Source: Pararoseomonas sp. SCSIO 73927
Lineage (GTDB): Bacteria > Pseudomonadota > Alphaproteobacteria > Acetobacterales > Acetobacteraceae
Length of the DNA: 64,000 bases
Reading direction: 5' to 3'
Assembly (NCBI RefSeq): GCF_037040815.1
Contig: NZ_CP146232.1
Span: 3,690,001 to 3,754,000, forward strand
Position numbers and translations under genes: made by a program. Each line of letters begins with the position of its first letter. The first letter of the stretch is position 1. Positions 23,181 to 32,466 of this stretch are shown here, one piece after another. The notes beneath the pieces were generated by a model, which had not been told where the DNA came from, searched no databases, and saw only the letters and a program-made list of their open reading frames with translations.

Positions 23181-24110
23181 CTATCCCAGGGGCGCGCCCG
23201 CTGGGGCGGCGGCGCGCGGGGAGAGGGTTTCGCCCTCGAGGTCGGCAGGGGTGAGACCGCGGTCCAGGTCCAGGCCGGTGAGGTGCCAGTCGTGCACGGC
23301 CAGCGGGAAGGGGCGGAGGAGGCGTTCGTGGAAGCGGGTGGGCCAGCGGATGCCGCCCCGTTCCATGTGGTCCCACAGGTCCACCTCGGCGACGGCGCCG
23401 CGGGTGGATTCCAGACCTTCCAGCCCGAAGCGGACGCGGTGCATCAGGCGGTCCGCGCGGCCGATGTAGAGGGCCAGCTCCTCGGCGGGGGAGAAGCCGA
23501 GGCCGGGGGCGATGCGGGCGCGGAGGATGTCGCAGTCCCTCGCGCGGCCGCTGACGGTGATGCGCTCCTCGCCGCCCGGGGCGAGGAGGGGGGCGCGGTC
23601 CGCCGCCCAGGGGCCGGCGAGGAGCATGGGGCCGAGGAGGAAGAGGGCATAGCCGTCCGCGACGAGGGCGGCGGCGCGGCGGTCCTCCTCCGTCGCGTCC
23701 CGGTCCTCGAACCGGACGCGGACGGTGCCGGGGGCGTTCGCGGCCCAGCGGCGGAGCACGGCCTTGCGGCCGGCGGAGCCAGTGAAGTTCTGGGCAAGCA
23801 GGCGGTGGCCGGGAAGGAGGCGTTCCTGCGAGGGGCCGCGATGGCCGGAATCCACGAGGGCGGGCTGGATGCGGCCGATGAGCGGCGCCCATTCGCCGTC
23901 GTAGGAGACGTTCACGTCGTTCACGCGGCGCAGGGCGGGGAGGCCGTGCGCCTCGGCGTTGGCATCGAGGAGGGCCTTCGCTTCCGGTGCGGTGCCTCCC
24001 GCCAGGGGCGGGAGGAGGGGGGCGCAGCCGGGCAGGAGAGCGAAGGCGGCGAGGAGGCCGCGGCGGCCATGGCGGGGGCCGGGGCGGGGGCCGGGGGATA
24101 GGGCTGGCAC
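23181..24110 (-). CDS. Lipoprotein of unknown function
   Basis: This 309-residue protein starts at GTG 24110, supported by GAGGAGGAG 7 bases upstream. The signal sequence is basic (RHGRRG), then hydrophobic (LLAAFALLPG), with a lipobox cysteine at about C29 (LLPGC). The mature part contains DVNVSYDGEWAPLIGRIQP, a DRDATEEDRRAAALVADGYALFLLGP segment and a C-terminal DWHLTGLDLDRGLTPADLEG stretch. No known family was recognised. Codon use matches the chromosome. It is convergent with no gene and may stand alone. Confidence 0.75.
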   Translation of the reverse strand: MPALSPGPRPGPRHGRRGLLAAFALLPGCAPLLPPLAGGTAPEAKALLDANAEAHGLPALRRVNDVNVSYDGEWAPLIGRIQPALVDSGHRGPSQERLLPGHRLLAQNFTGSAGRKAVLRRWAANAPGTVRVRFEDRDATEEDRRAAALVADGYALFLLGPMLLAGPWAADRAPLLAPGGEERITVSGRARDCDILRARIAPGLGFSPAEELALYIGRADRLMHRVRFGLEGLESTRGAVAEVDLWDHMERGGIRWPTRFHERLLRPFPLAVHDWHLTGLDLDRGLTPADLEGETLSPRAAAPAGAPLG

Positions 24111-24405
24111 GGCGGTGCTCCTCCTCGGGGGTTGCCCAGGCTCGGGGTGAGGGGACGGGCGCTGAACGCCGCAGGGGCAGGTTAGGTGGCAGGCGGCAGC
24201 GAGGCCCTGGCGGGTTGACCCCGCGGGGCGCGCGGTGTGGATGGGCGGAATGGAACGACCTCCTCCCCCAGGCCCGCGGCGGCCCCGGCCGCCGGCGACC
24301 GGCGCGCTCCGCCCGGGGCAGGCGCGGCCGGGCGGGCCGCCGGGAGGGTTCGCGGAAGGATCGCTCGAAGGGCCGGGCGACGCGCTGCCCCCCGGGGGAG
24401 CGGGG

Positions 24406-25158
24406 ATGCGCCCGCCGCGCCCGCCGGAGCCGGACCGGATCTGCGGGCTGGCGGCCGTCTCGGCCGTGTTCGCGCGCCGGCCGCGGGAGGTGCTGCGGCT
24501 GTTCCACCTGCCCACCCGCCGGCGGGAGGCGAACCCGTTCTGCGCGGTGCTGGCGGAGGCGCGGAAGCCCTATCGCGAGGTGGGGGAAGAGGAGCTGGCG
24601 CGGGTGGCGGGCACGGTCCACCACGGGGGGATCGTGGCCGTGGTGGCGCGGCGGCGGGTGGCGCCGGTGGCGCTGCCGCTGCCGCCCGCGCTGCGGACGG
24701 CACCGGTGCTGCCTGTGCTGGACGGGGTCTCCAACCCGCACAATCTGGGCGCCATCGCGCGGTCCGCGGCCTTCTTCGGCTGCATCGGGATGGTGCTCTC
24801 GGGCGATCCCCGGCAGGCCGGGCTCTCGGACGCGGCCTGGCGGACGAGCGAGGGGGGGCTGGAGGTGCTGAGCCTGTGGACGGCGCCGGACTTGACGGCA
24901 GCGCTGCCGCGGCTGGGGGTGATGACAGTGGCGGCAGTGTCCTCCGGCGGGGTGGCGCCGGAGGCGGTGCTGGCGCGGCGGCCGGCGGGGGGCTGCGTGG
25001 CGCTGGTGCTCGGGAACGAGGAGCAGGGGGTGAGCCCCGCCACGGCGGCGGCCTGCGACATGCAGGTGACGCTGCCGGGATCGGGGCGGGTGGAGAGCCT
25101 CAACGTCTCCGTCGCGGCGGCGGTGCTGATCCACGCGCTCTCGGCGCGGCGAGCATAG
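24406..25158 (+). CDS. TrmH/SpoU-family RNA 2'-O-methyltransferase
   Basis: This roughly 250-residue SPOUT-fold methyltransferase has all three family motifs: motif 1 in LDGVSNPHNLGAIARSAAFFG, motif 2 in LVLGNEEQGVS and motif 3 in SLNVSVAAAVLIHAL, which forms the SAM-binding knot. An N-terminal RNA-binding domain with DRICGLAAVSAVFARRP begins at once. ATG 24406 is chosen because GGGGGAG lies just upstream; the frame is open back to 24235 but that part is Pro/Arg-rich and looks non-coding. It could methylate 23S rRNA (RlmB-like) or a tRNA; the target is not determined. Confidence 0.85.
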   Translation: MRPPRPPEPDRICGLAAVSAVFARRPREVLRLFHLPTRRREANPFCAVLAEARKPYREVGEEELARVAGTVHHGGIVAVVARRRVAPVALPLPPALRTAPVLPVLDGVSNPHNLGAIARSAAFFGCIGMVLSGDPRQAGLSDAAWRTSEGGLEVLSLWTAPDLTAALPRLGVMTVAAVSSGGVAPEAVLARRPAGGCVALVLGNEEQGVSPATAAACDMQVTLPGSGRVESLNVSVAAAVLIHALSARRA

Positions 25159-25307
25159 GATCGATCCCCGCGAAGTCCGGTGGGGAGTCTAGGCCGATCG
25201 AGAGGGACGCGGGCGGCGTTGCCGCGGCCGTCTCTCAACCCGATCCTCGTCCGCGTTCGGCGGGAGGTTCGATGGGGCGCCAGGGCGTGGGATGACCAGG
25301 GCGTAGG

Positions 25308-26651
25308 ATGATGGGTTATGAGGGGCGGAGATCGGGCTTGGCGCGGCATCACTGGCCCGCCGTGATTTCGTCGCTGGTGGTGGGGGCGGGCCTGCTGGTG
25401 GCGGCGGTCCACCTGCGCGACCCGCGGCTACTTGCACTGCGGGGGACGGCGACATCGGGGGTCGTTCTCTTTGGAGTGGCCGGCGCGCTGGTCTGCCTGT
25501 GGATGTGGCGCCGTCGCGGTTGGCGAGGCGGCCTCGTGCCCGGTCTGGCCCTGCTTTGGGCAGCCGGACCGGCGCTGGCGATCCATGGGGAGCTGTTGTT
25601 CGCGCAGCAGGTGCGGGCGGTGCTCGGGTCGGGCGCCGCCGGACAGGAGGTCGGGCGGCACTTCCTGGTCGGCTACACCGATGCCCGGGCGGTGGCATCG
25701 CTCGCGGCGCGGGGGCTGATCGGGGGCGTGTTCGTGACGACGCGGAACCTGGAAGGACGGAGCGCGGAAGCGCTGAGGACGGAGATCGCGGATTTGCAGG
25801 CGATCCGGCGAGAGGCGGGTCTGCCGCCGCTCTTCGTCGCGACGGATCAGGAAGGGGGGGCGGTGTCGCGGCTGTCTCCTCCCTTGCCCACCCTGCCTCC
25901 GCTGGGCGCGCTCGCGGACTTGCCGGCAGTGGGGCGGGAAGCGGCGGCGCAGGCCCGTGGTGCGTCGGAAGGTGCGGGATTGGCGGCGTTTGGGGTGAAC
26001 GTGAATTTCGCGCCGGTGCTGGACCTGCGGGTGCCGGGCCTACAGGTCGGCCGGCACCTGCAGAGCCCGATCGCCGAGCGCGCCATCTCCGACGACCCGC
26101 GCATCGTCGGAGCAATCGGGCTGGCCTATGCGCGCGGACTGGCCGAGGCGGGGGTGACCGCCACGTTGAAGCACTTTCCGGGACTGGGGCGCGCGACGGC
26201 GGACACGCACGTCGCGACCGCGCCCATCGCAGCCACGCGGGAGGAGCTGGAAGCGAGCGACCTGATGCCGTTCCGCCACGTCCTGGGCGGCACGGAGGCG
26301 TGGCTGATGCTGGGGCATGCGACGGTGATGGCGCTGGACCCGGAGCGGCCGGCCTCGCTCTCGGCGCGGGTGGTCACGGGGTTGCTGCGACAGGAGTGGG
26401 GCTTCGATGGCATCGTGGTGACGGACGACATGAACATGGCGCCGATCCTCGCGGCAGGGTTGTGCGGAGCGGGAATCGCCGCGCTGAACGCGGGGGTGGA
26501 CGTGCTGCTGCTCTCCTGGGATCCGGACGGGTACTACCGCGCCATGTCCTGCGTGCTGGAAGCCCGGCGGCGAGGGACGTTGGATCCGACTCTGCTAGCG
26601 GAAAGCCGGCGGCGGCTGGAACGGGCGGTCGCGCGGCCGCAGGGCCACTGA
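25308..26651 (+). CDS. Membrane-anchored GH3 hydrolase (NagZ-like)
   Basis: This 447-residue protein has about three N-terminal membrane segments (roughly 17-37, 47-65 and 73-95) followed by a glycoside hydrolase family 3 catalytic domain. Motifs are TDQEGGAV, KHFPGLGRATADTH and VVTDDMNM, with the catalytic nucleophile expected at D373. NagZ enzymes release N-acetylglucosamine from peptidoglycan turnover products in the cytosol and normally have no membrane anchor, so this topology is unusual. The KHFPGxG loop with its D-x-H partner is intact, so activity is likely. Base use is slightly less GC-rich than in neighbours. Confidence 0.82.
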   Translation: MMGYEGRRSGLARHHWPAVISSLVVGAGLLVAAVHLRDPRLLALRGTATSGVVLFGVAGALVCLWMWRRRGWRGGLVPGLALLWAAGPALAIHGELLFAQQVRAVLGSGAAGQEVGRHFLVGYTDARAVASLAARGLIGGVFVTTRNLEGRSAEALRTEIADLQAIRREAGLPPLFVATDQEGGAVSRLSPPLPTLPPLGALADLPAVGREAAAQARGASEGAGLAAFGVNVNFAPVLDLRVPGLQVGRHLQSPIAERAISDDPRIVGAIGLAYARGLAEAGVTATLKHFPGLGRATADTHVATAPIAATREELEASDLMPFRHVLGGTEAWLMLGHATVMALDPERPASLSARVVTGLLRQEWGFDGIVVTDDMNMAPILAAGLCGAGIAALNAGVDVLLLSWDPDGYYRAMSCVLEARRRGTLDPTLLAESRRRLERAVARPQGH

Positions 26652-26689
26652 TGCGAGGAAGCGTGACCCCCTTGCGGTCCGCCCCGAAC

Positions 26690-26911
26690 CTACTTCTTCG
26701 CGGCCCTACCCGTGACATGCCCTGCGGCCTCCATCGCCTCCATCCGGGCGGGGAGGTTGGCGTGGATGGCGGCGCGGTACTCCGGGGCGCGTTTCCAGGC
26801 CTTCTTCTCGGGCTTCGTCATCCCGCAGCCTAGGCACCACTCGGTGCTGTCGTCGTACTTGCAGATTTTGATGCAGGGGCGCTCCTCGAGGGGCGCGGTG
26901 TGATCGGACAT
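26690..26911 (-). CDS. DUF1289 protein
   Basis: This 73-residue protein starts at ATG 26911 behind AAAGGGG. The DUF1289 core is clear: CIKICKYDD, then WCLGCGMTKPEKKAW, giving four spaced cysteines that probably bind a metal ion. Such small proteins are common in proteobacteria and have no settled function. It is convergent with the GH3 gene. Confidence 0.85.
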   Translation of the reverse strand: MSDHTAPLEERPCIKICKYDDSTEWCLGCGMTKPEKKAWKRAPEYRAAIHANLPARMEAMEAAGHVTGRAAKK

Positions 26912-27016
26912 GCCCCTTTCTTGGGTGCGGCGGGCGGTTGGGCAAGGCTCCAGGGCTTGCCCCGGGCGGGCCTTGGGGCGACATGACGGCGGCTTCACAA
27001 CTCCGGAGAGAGTGTC

Positions 27017-28027
27017 ATGCACCCCACTCGTCGCGCCCTGCTGGGCGCCGCGGCCGTCGCGCCGCTCGGCCTGCCTATCCTGGCCCCCTCGGCCCTGGCG
27101 CAGGGCACGAACTGGCCCGCGCGGCCGCCGCGAATCGTGGTTCCCTACGCGCCCGGCGGCGCGGTGGACCTGACCGGGCGGCTGTTGGCGGAGAGGCTGC
27201 AGGGCATCCTCGGGCAGAACGTGGTGGTGGATAACCGCGGCGGCGCGGGCGGCAACATCGGTGCGGACTTCGTGGCCCGGAGCGAGAAGGACGGGTACAC
27301 GATCCTTCTCACCTCCGTCTCCATCATGGCGGCGAACAAGTACCTCTACCGCCGCTCCATGCCGCTGGAGCCGCTGCGCGACCTGGCGCCGGTGACGCGG
27401 GTGACGACGGGCACGGTGCTGCTGATCGTGAACTCCAACCGGCCCTGGAAGAGCTTCGGCGAGCTGATCGCGGCGGCGAAGAAGGATCCGGGCAAGCTGA
27501 CCATGGGCTCCTCCGGAACGGGGACGGTGAGCCACATCACCATCTCCACCGTGGCCAAGGCCGCGGGCGTCGAGATCACGCACGTGCCGTACCGCGGCGG
27601 CGGCCCTGCCTTCGCGGACCTGCTGGCGGGGAACATCGACATGATGTTCGACGTGATCCCGGCGGCGATGCCGAACGTGCGCGAGGGCAAGTTCCGCCCG
27701 CTGGCGGTGGGGAGCGCGGAGCGCATCACCTACGTGCCGGAGCTGCGGGACGTGCCCTCCATGAAGGAGCTGCTGCCCGGCTCCAACATCGACATGCAGA
27801 GCTGGTACGGCGTCAACCTGCCGGCCGGCACGCCGCGGCCGGTCGTGGACCGGCTGCACCAGGCGCTGCTGCAGGTGGTGAAGTCCGACGAGTTCAAGGG
27901 CCGCATGGAGCCGCAGGGCTTCACCCCGGCCTGGGACGAGACGCCGGAGGGCTATGGCCAGTACCTGCAGCAGCAGGACGCGCTGTGGAAGCGGCTGGTG
28001 GAGGAGTCCGGCGCTTCCCTGGACTGA
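27017..28027 (+). CDS. Bug-family tripartite tricarboxylate receptor
   Basis: This 336-residue periplasmic binding protein has a signal peptide with a twin-arginine-like start (TRRALLG) and cleavage after ALA. Bug hallmarks are PPRIVVPYAPGGAVDLTGR, VVDNRGGAGGNIGADFV, HVPYRGGGPAFADLLAG and WYGVNLPAGTPRPVVD. Bug proteins bind carboxylates or similar small molecules and can feed TctAB transporters; none is encoded nearby, as is common for expanded Bug sets. GGAGAG precedes the ATG. A UUCG-capped terminator follows. Confidence 0.9.
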   Translation: MHPTRRALLGAAAVAPLGLPILAPSALAQGTNWPARPPRIVVPYAPGGAVDLTGRLLAERLQGILGQNVVVDNRGGAGGNIGADFVARSEKDGYTILLTSVSIMAANKYLYRRSMPLEPLRDLAPVTRVTTGTVLLIVNSNRPWKSFGELIAAAKKDPGKLTMGSSGTGTVSHITISTVAKAAGVEITHVPYRGGGPAFADLLAGNIDMMFDVIPAAMPNVREGKFRPLAVGSAERITYVPELRDVPSMKELLPGSNIDMQSWYGVNLPAGTPRPVVDRLHQALLQVVKSDEFKGRMEPQGFTPAWDETPEGYGQYLQQQDALWKRLVEESGASLD

Positions 28028-28050
28028 GTTCCGGGGGACGGGATTTCGGC

Positions 28051-28074
28051 GGGGCGGTCCTTCGGGGCCGCCCC
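28051..28074 (+). terminator. UUCG-tetraloop terminator after the Bug gene
   Basis: GGGGCGGTCC (28051-28060) pairs with GGGCCGCCCC (28065-28074) over 10 bp, including one G-U pair, around a TTCG loop closed by C-G, the very stable UUCG tetraloop. A 17-base direct repeat of GCTTCGTTTCA follows (28075 and 28092). Confidence 0.8.
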
Positions 28075-28114
28075 GCTTCGTTTCAGGCCCTGCTTCGTTT
28101 CAAGCGTGCAGGCT

Positions 28115-28876
28115 TCAGGGGCCGAGGAGCTGGCCGCCATCCACAACGAGGCTCTGGCCGGTGATCCAGCTCGCGCGCGGGGAGGCGAGGAAGAGGACGG
28201 CTTCCGCCACCTCCTCCGGGCGGCCCATGCGGCCGAAGGGGATTCCCGCCAGGGTGCCCTGGTAGAGGGCGGGGTCCTCCGTCCGGCGCCGCTCCCAGTT
28301 GCCGCCGGGGAACTCGATGGAGCCGGGGGAGACGGCGTTGGCGCGGATGCCCTTGGCCGCGAGGATCCGGGCCTGGCTGGAGGTGTACTGGATCACCGCG
28401 GCCTTGGCCGCCGCGTAGGGCGGGTTCCGCTTCGTCGCGTGCAGGGCCGAGATGGACGCGATGTTCACGATGGCGCCGCCCGCCGAGCGTTCGAGCCAGG
28501 GCAGGGCGGCGTGGCTGGCGCGGACCACGGCCATGATGTCCACGGAGAGGGAGGCGGCCCAGCTCTCCTCGTCATCGGCGCGGCCGAAGCCGGAGGCGTT
28601 GTTGACGAGGATGTCGATGCCGCCCAGGGCCCCGGCGGCGGCCGGGACGAAGGCGGCGATGGCGGCGGGGTCGGAGAGGTCGCAGGGAGCGGCGAAGCTT
28701 TGCGCGCCGGCGGCCTCGATCTCTGCGCGGGTGGCCTCCAGCGTTTCGGCGCCGCGGGCGCAGATCGCCACGGCGGCGCCGGCCCGGGCGAAGGCGAGGG
28801 CGATGGAGCGGCCGATGCCGCGGCTGCCGCCCATGACGAGGGCGCGGCGGCCCTCGAGGTCTCGGGTGGAGTTCAT
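28115..28876 (-). CDS. SDR-family oxidoreductase
   Basis: This 253-residue classical short-chain dehydrogenase has the cofactor loop GGSRGIG (about 16-22), the NNAS motif, catalytic serine in NIASIS, and Y-x-x-x-K in YAAAK. The arginine after the second strand (ICARGAE) suggests a preference for NADP(H). The C-terminus ITGQSLVVDGGQLLGP is typical of the FabG-like group. The substrate is unknown. It is convergent with the Bug receptor gene and stands alone. Confidence 0.87.
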   Translation of the reverse strand: MNSTRDLEGRRALVMGGSRGIGRSIALAFARAGAAVAICARGAETLEATRAEIEAAGAQSFAAPCDLSDPAAIAAFVPAAAGALGGIDILVNNASGFGRADDEESWAASLSVDIMAVVRASHAALPWLERSAGGAIVNIASISALHATKRNPPYAAAKAAVIQYTSSQARILAAKGIRANAVSPGSIEFPGGNWERRRTEDPALYQGTLAGIPFGRMGRPEEVAEAVLFLASPRASWITGQSLVVDGGQLLGP

Positions 28877-29068
28877 AGGTGTCCGATTCCGTTGGGGCGG
28901 GGATGATGGGGCCGGGGACCGGGTTGCGATACCGGCCGTGACGGGGCGTTTCGCGGGGTGACGGAAGGGGCCGCCGGGGCTTCACGAAGCCGATGGGCGG
29001 CCGGTTAGGGGCTGGCCCCCGGGCGCGGGGCGGTGGAAACCCTGCCCGGTTATGGCCATTGGGACTTG

Positions 29069-30334
29069 ATGGTGTCAGGGGATTGCGACCTTCTGGTCGT
29101 GGGTGCGGGCGCGGCCGGGATCGCGGCGGCGCGCGAGGCGATGGGGCTGGGGCTGACGGTCCGGGTGCTGGAGGCGCGCGGGCGCGTGGGCGGGCGGGCC
29201 CTGACCGACGCCGCCGTGCCGATGGACCTCGGGGCCACCTGGCTGCATGCGGCGCAGTCCAACCCCCTGGTGCCGCTGGCGGAGGCGCGGGGGCTGGAGC
29301 TGTTCGACCATGATTCCGTGCGGTCCTCCCGCGTGTGGATGGGGGATCGTTGGGCCTCGGAGGCCGACATGGAGGGCTACGACCGGGCCGAGCGGGCGTG
29401 GCACGCGGCGGTGACGCTCGCCGGGGCGGGCGGCGGGGTTCGCAGCCTGGCCGATGCGGCGCCGCGGGGCGGGTTCTGGGACGCGACGCTGACGCACTGG
29501 GAGGGGCCAGTAATCGCGGCCGCCGAGGCCGGGGAAATCGACCTGGACGACTACCTGGCGACGCTGCTGAACGGGACGAACCTGCTGCCGCGCGAGGGGT
29601 GCGGGCACCTTCTGGCCGTGCTGGCGGAGGGGCTGCCGATCACGCTCTCGGCGCCGGTGGAGCGGATCGCCTGGGGCGGGAAGCGGGTGCGGGCGGAGGG
29701 GGCTTTCGGCGTGCTGGAGGCGGGGGCGGCGGTGGTGACGGCCTCCACCGGGGTGCTGGCCTCCGGGGCGATCCGCTTCGATCCGGCGCTGCCGGAGCGG
29801 ACGATCGGGGCGGTGCACGATCTGCCAATGGGGCTGCTGAGCAAGGTGGGGCTGCGCGCCTCGGGAGATGACCGGCTGGACCTGCCCTCCTTCGGGGGGA
29901 TCGAGCGGCGGCTGGACCCGGGGGAGCGGGCGATGACCTTCGTCGCCTGGTCTTTCGGGCGGGACCATCTGGAGGGGTTCGCGGGCGGGGCGCTGGCCTG
30001 GGACCTGGCGCGGGAGGGGGAGGGGGCGATCGTGGACCTCGCCTTCCAGGAGCTGCGCGGGATGTACGGGGAGCGGGCGGAGCGCGCCCTGCGGCGCGAG
30101 GGGGGGGTGGAGTCCTCCTGGGGGACGGACCCCTGGTCGATGGGCGCCTACGCGTCGCTGCGGCCGGGGCGGGGCGGGGCGCGGGCGGCGCTCTCGGCTC
30201 CGATCGGGGAGGGGCGGCTGATGCTGGCGGGGGAGGCCTGCCACGAGAGCCTGGCGGGGACGCTGGCGGGGGCCTGGGGGAGCGGCGCGCGGGCGGCGCG
30301 CGAGGCGGTTGCGGCCGTGAGGCGGCTGACGTGA
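29069..30334 (+). CDS. Flavin-dependent amine oxidase
   Basis: This roughly 421-residue FAD enzyme of the monoamine oxidase family has the dinucleotide-binding motif VVGAGAAGIAAAREA near the N-terminus, EARGRVGGRA after the second strand, a substrate-domain motif GATWLHAAQSNP and the C-terminal FAD signature LMLAGEACHESLAGTLAGAWGSG. It likely oxidises a primary or polyamine to an aldehyde with release of ammonia and H2O2; the substrate is unassigned. The start is taken at ATG 29069; the frame is open from GTG 29033. The stop overlaps the GTG start of the mlaE-like gene by 4 bases, so it is the first gene of that operon. No signal peptide is seen. Confidence 0.85.
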   Translation: MVSGDCDLLVVGAGAAGIAAAREAMGLGLTVRVLEARGRVGGRALTDAAVPMDLGATWLHAAQSNPLVPLAEARGLELFDHDSVRSSRVWMGDRWASEADMEGYDRAERAWHAAVTLAGAGGGVRSLADAAPRGGFWDATLTHWEGPVIAAAEAGEIDLDDYLATLLNGTNLLPREGCGHLLAVLAEGLPITLSAPVERIAWGGKRVRAEGAFGVLEAGAAVVTASTGVLASGAIRFDPALPERTIGAVHDLPMGLLSKVGLRASGDDRLDLPSFGGIERRLDPGERAMTFVAWSFGRDHLEGFAGGALAWDLAREGEGAIVDLAFQELRGMYGERAERALRREGGVESSWGTDPWSMGAYASLRPGRGGARAALSAPIGEGRLMLAGEACHESLAGTLAGAWGSGARAAREAVAAVRRLT

Positions 30335-31701
30335 CGGACAGGAGTGTGACGGGCGGGGGCGTGGCGGACGGGGAGCGGAACCCGCCGGACCCTGCCATTC
30401 CCGTGGGGGAGGGTGCGGGGAACCGGCGCGAGGGGCGGGCCGAGGGGGCGCGGGAGCGGGCGCCGGCGGCCGGTAGCCCGGCGCTGCCCCCGGCGGAGGA
30501 TATGGGGCCGGGGCGGGCCCCGGACCGGGCGCCGGAGCCGGGCGGGGCGGTTGCCGGGCCCGAGGTGGGCGCCGGATCCGATGCCGGACCGGAGGAGGGG
30601 CCGCCGCCGGAGGTGGCGCGGGACGGCGACGCCCTGCGCTTCACCGGGCGGCTGACGAGCCTCTCGGCCGGGCGGATCTGGCATCGGGCGGAGGAGGCGG
30701 CGAAGGGCGCGGGGCGGATTGACCTCTCCGGGCTGGAGGCGCTGGACACGAGCGGAGCGGCGCTGGTGCTCTCGGCGCAGCGCATCGCGGGCAAGTCCGC
30801 GGACGGGGACGTGCCGGTCGAGGGCGCCTCGGAGCCGGTGGCGGCGGTGCTGGAGCGGGCGCGCGGGGCCTCGGGCAAGCCGCCGGCGCCCGCGCCGGAG
30901 AAGCCGCGGCTGGGGCCGATCCGGCGGCTGGGCGCCTGGGGCGTGGGGCGGGTGAAGGGGGCAGGGGATTCCGCGGAGTTCCTCGGCGAATCCGCCGCCA
31001 CGGTGGTGAACGCGGCGCGGCGGCCGCGCGACCTGCGGGCGGCCGACGTGCTGCGGCACCTGGACGAGGTGGGGACGCGCGCCTTCGGGCTGATCCTGCT
31101 GCTGGGCGTGCTGATCGGCGTGATCCTGGCCTTCCAGTCCGCCGTGCCGATGCGGCAGTACGGGGCGGACATCTTCGTGCCGCGGCTGGTGGGCATCTCC
31201 CTGCTGCGGGAGCTGGGGCCGCTGCTGGCCGCGGTGGTGCTGGCCGGGCGCACGGGATCGGCCTTCGCGGCCGAGCTCGGCACGATGACGGTGAACGAGG
31301 AGATCAGCGCGCTGCGGATCATGGGGATCGACCCCATGGTGCTGCTGGTGCTGCCGCGCCTGGTGGCGGCGACGATCGCCATGCCCGTGCTGGCGCTGCT
31401 GATGGACCTTTCCGGGCTGGTGGGCATGGCGGTGGTCATGGTCGGGCGGGGCTTCGCGCCCGCGATCGTGATCGACCAGCTCCATGCCGGGGTGCAGCTG
31501 TGGGACCTGCTGCAGGGACTTGGGAAGGCGGCGGTGTTCGGGCTGGTGATCGCGGGCATCGGCTGCCGGGCCGGGCTGCAGGCCGGCAGCGGGCCGCGCG
31601 CGGTGGGCGATGCGGCGACCTCGGCCGTGGTGGGCGGGATCGTGGCGCTGGTGGTGCTGGACGGGATCTTCGCGGTGCTGTTCTTCCGGCTGGGGTGGTA
31701 G
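30331..31701 (+). CDS. mlaE: STAS-MlaE fusion, lipid ABC transporter permease
   Basis: This 456-residue protein has a long low-complexity N-terminus (1-95, Gly/Pro/Glu/Ala), then a STAS-like domain (about 96-180) with RIDLSGLEALDTSGAALVLSA, which corresponds to free-standing MlaB in E. coli, then an MlaE permease with RAFGLILLLGVLIGVILAFQ, LRELGPLLAAVVLAGRTGSA and ALRIMGIDPM. It forms the inner-membrane core of a phospholipid transporter that maintains outer-membrane asymmetry. The start GTG overlaps the amine oxidase stop, and mlaF begins 2 bases after its stop. Confidence 0.9.
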   Translation: MTDRSVTGGGVADGERNPPDPAIPVGEGAGNRREGRAEGARERAPAAGSPALPPAEDMGPGRAPDRAPEPGGAVAGPEVGAGSDAGPEEGPPPEVARDGDALRFTGRLTSLSAGRIWHRAEEAAKGAGRIDLSGLEALDTSGAALVLSAQRIAGKSADGDVPVEGASEPVAAVLERARGASGKPPAPAPEKPRLGPIRRLGAWGVGRVKGAGDSAEFLGESAATVVNAARRPRDLRAADVLRHLDEVGTRAFGLILLLGVLIGVILAFQSAVPMRQYGADIFVPRLVGISLLRELGPLLAAVVLAGRTGSAFAAELGTMTVNEEISALRIMGIDPMVLLVLPRLVAATIAMPVLALLMDLSGLVGMAVVMVGRGFAPAIVIDQLHAGVQLWDLLQGLGKAAVFGLVIAGIGCRAGLQAGSGPRAVGDAATSAVVGGIVALVVLDGIFAVLFFRLGW

Positions 31702-31703
31702 GG

Positions 31704-32465
31704 ATGGCGCCCCAGGGCGGTGCGGCCGTGATCCGGGCCGAGACGGTGAGCATGGGCTTCGGGCAGCGCGTGCTGTTCCGGGACGTGAGCTTCGAGGTGC
31801 GGCGGGGGGAGGTCTTCGTCATCCTCGGCGGCTCGGGCTGCGGCAAGTCCACGCTGCTGAAGCTGATGATCGGGCTGTACCGGCCGACGGGGGGGCGGGT
31901 GACGATCCTCGGCGGCGACCTGGCGGAGGCTGAGGGGGAGGCGCGGCGCAACCTGCTGACGCGGCTGGGCGTCATGTGGCAGTCAGGCGCGCTCTTCGGC
32001 TCGATGACCTTGCTGGAGAACGTGATGCTGCCGCTGGAGGCCCATACCGACCTGCCGCGCGAGGCGCGGGAGGCGGTGGCGCGGGTGAAGCTGGGGCTGG
32101 TGGGGCTGTCCGACGCGGCGTCTCGCCTGCCGGCGGAGATCTCGGGCGGCATGGCCAAGCGCGCGGGCATCGCGCGGGCCATGGCGCTGGACCCGCCGAT
32201 CCTGTTCCTGGACGAGCCGAGCGCGGGGCTGGACCCCGTGACCTCCGCGGGGCTGGACGAGCTGATCCAGGACCTGGCGCGGGACCTGGGCACGACATTC
32301 GTTGTGGTGACGCACGAGCTGCAGTCGATCCTGGCGATCGGGGATCGCTGCATCATGCTGGACAAGGAGGCGCAGGGGATGATCGCAGAAGGCGACCCGC
32401 GGCGCTTGCGGGATGAGCCGCCGAACGACACGGTGCGGAAGTTCTTCCGGCGGGAGACGCAGTAG
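31704..32465 (+). CDS. mlaF: MlaF ATPase of the lipid ABC transporter
   Basis: This 253-residue ABC ATPase has Walker A GGSGCGKST, a Q-loop in VMWQSGALFGSMT, the signature SGGMAKR, Walker B ILFLDEPSAGLDP and the switch histidine in VVTHEL. The variant signature SGGMAKR, in place of SGGQ, is characteristic of MlaF/Ttg2A. It begins 2 bases after mlaE and ends 1 base before mlaD, so the genes are translated in series. It powers lipid movement through MlaE. Confidence 0.93.
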   Translation: MAPQGGAAVIRAETVSMGFGQRVLFRDVSFEVRRGEVFVILGGSGCGKSTLLKLMIGLYRPTGGRVTILGGDLAEAEGEARRNLLTRLGVMWQSGALFGSMTLLENVMLPLEAHTDLPREAREAVARVKLGLVGLSDAASRLPAEISGGMAKRAGIARAMALDPPILFLDEPSAGLDPVTSAGLDELIQDLARDLGTTFVVVTHELQSILAIGDRCIMLDKEAQGMIAEGDPRRLRDEPPNDTVRKFFRRETQ

Positions 32466-32466
32466 A

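Noticed and set aside
24235..24405. N-terminal extension of the TrmH-type methyltransferase
   Set aside because: Pro/Arg-rich and unlike the family, whereas ATG 24406 has a good ribosome site.
21967..25134. Minus-strand open frame of 1055 codons spanning the aminotransferase, lipoprotein and TrmH-type genes
   Set aside because: It crosses several real genes in other frames and encodes Pro/Arg-rich sequence without domains.
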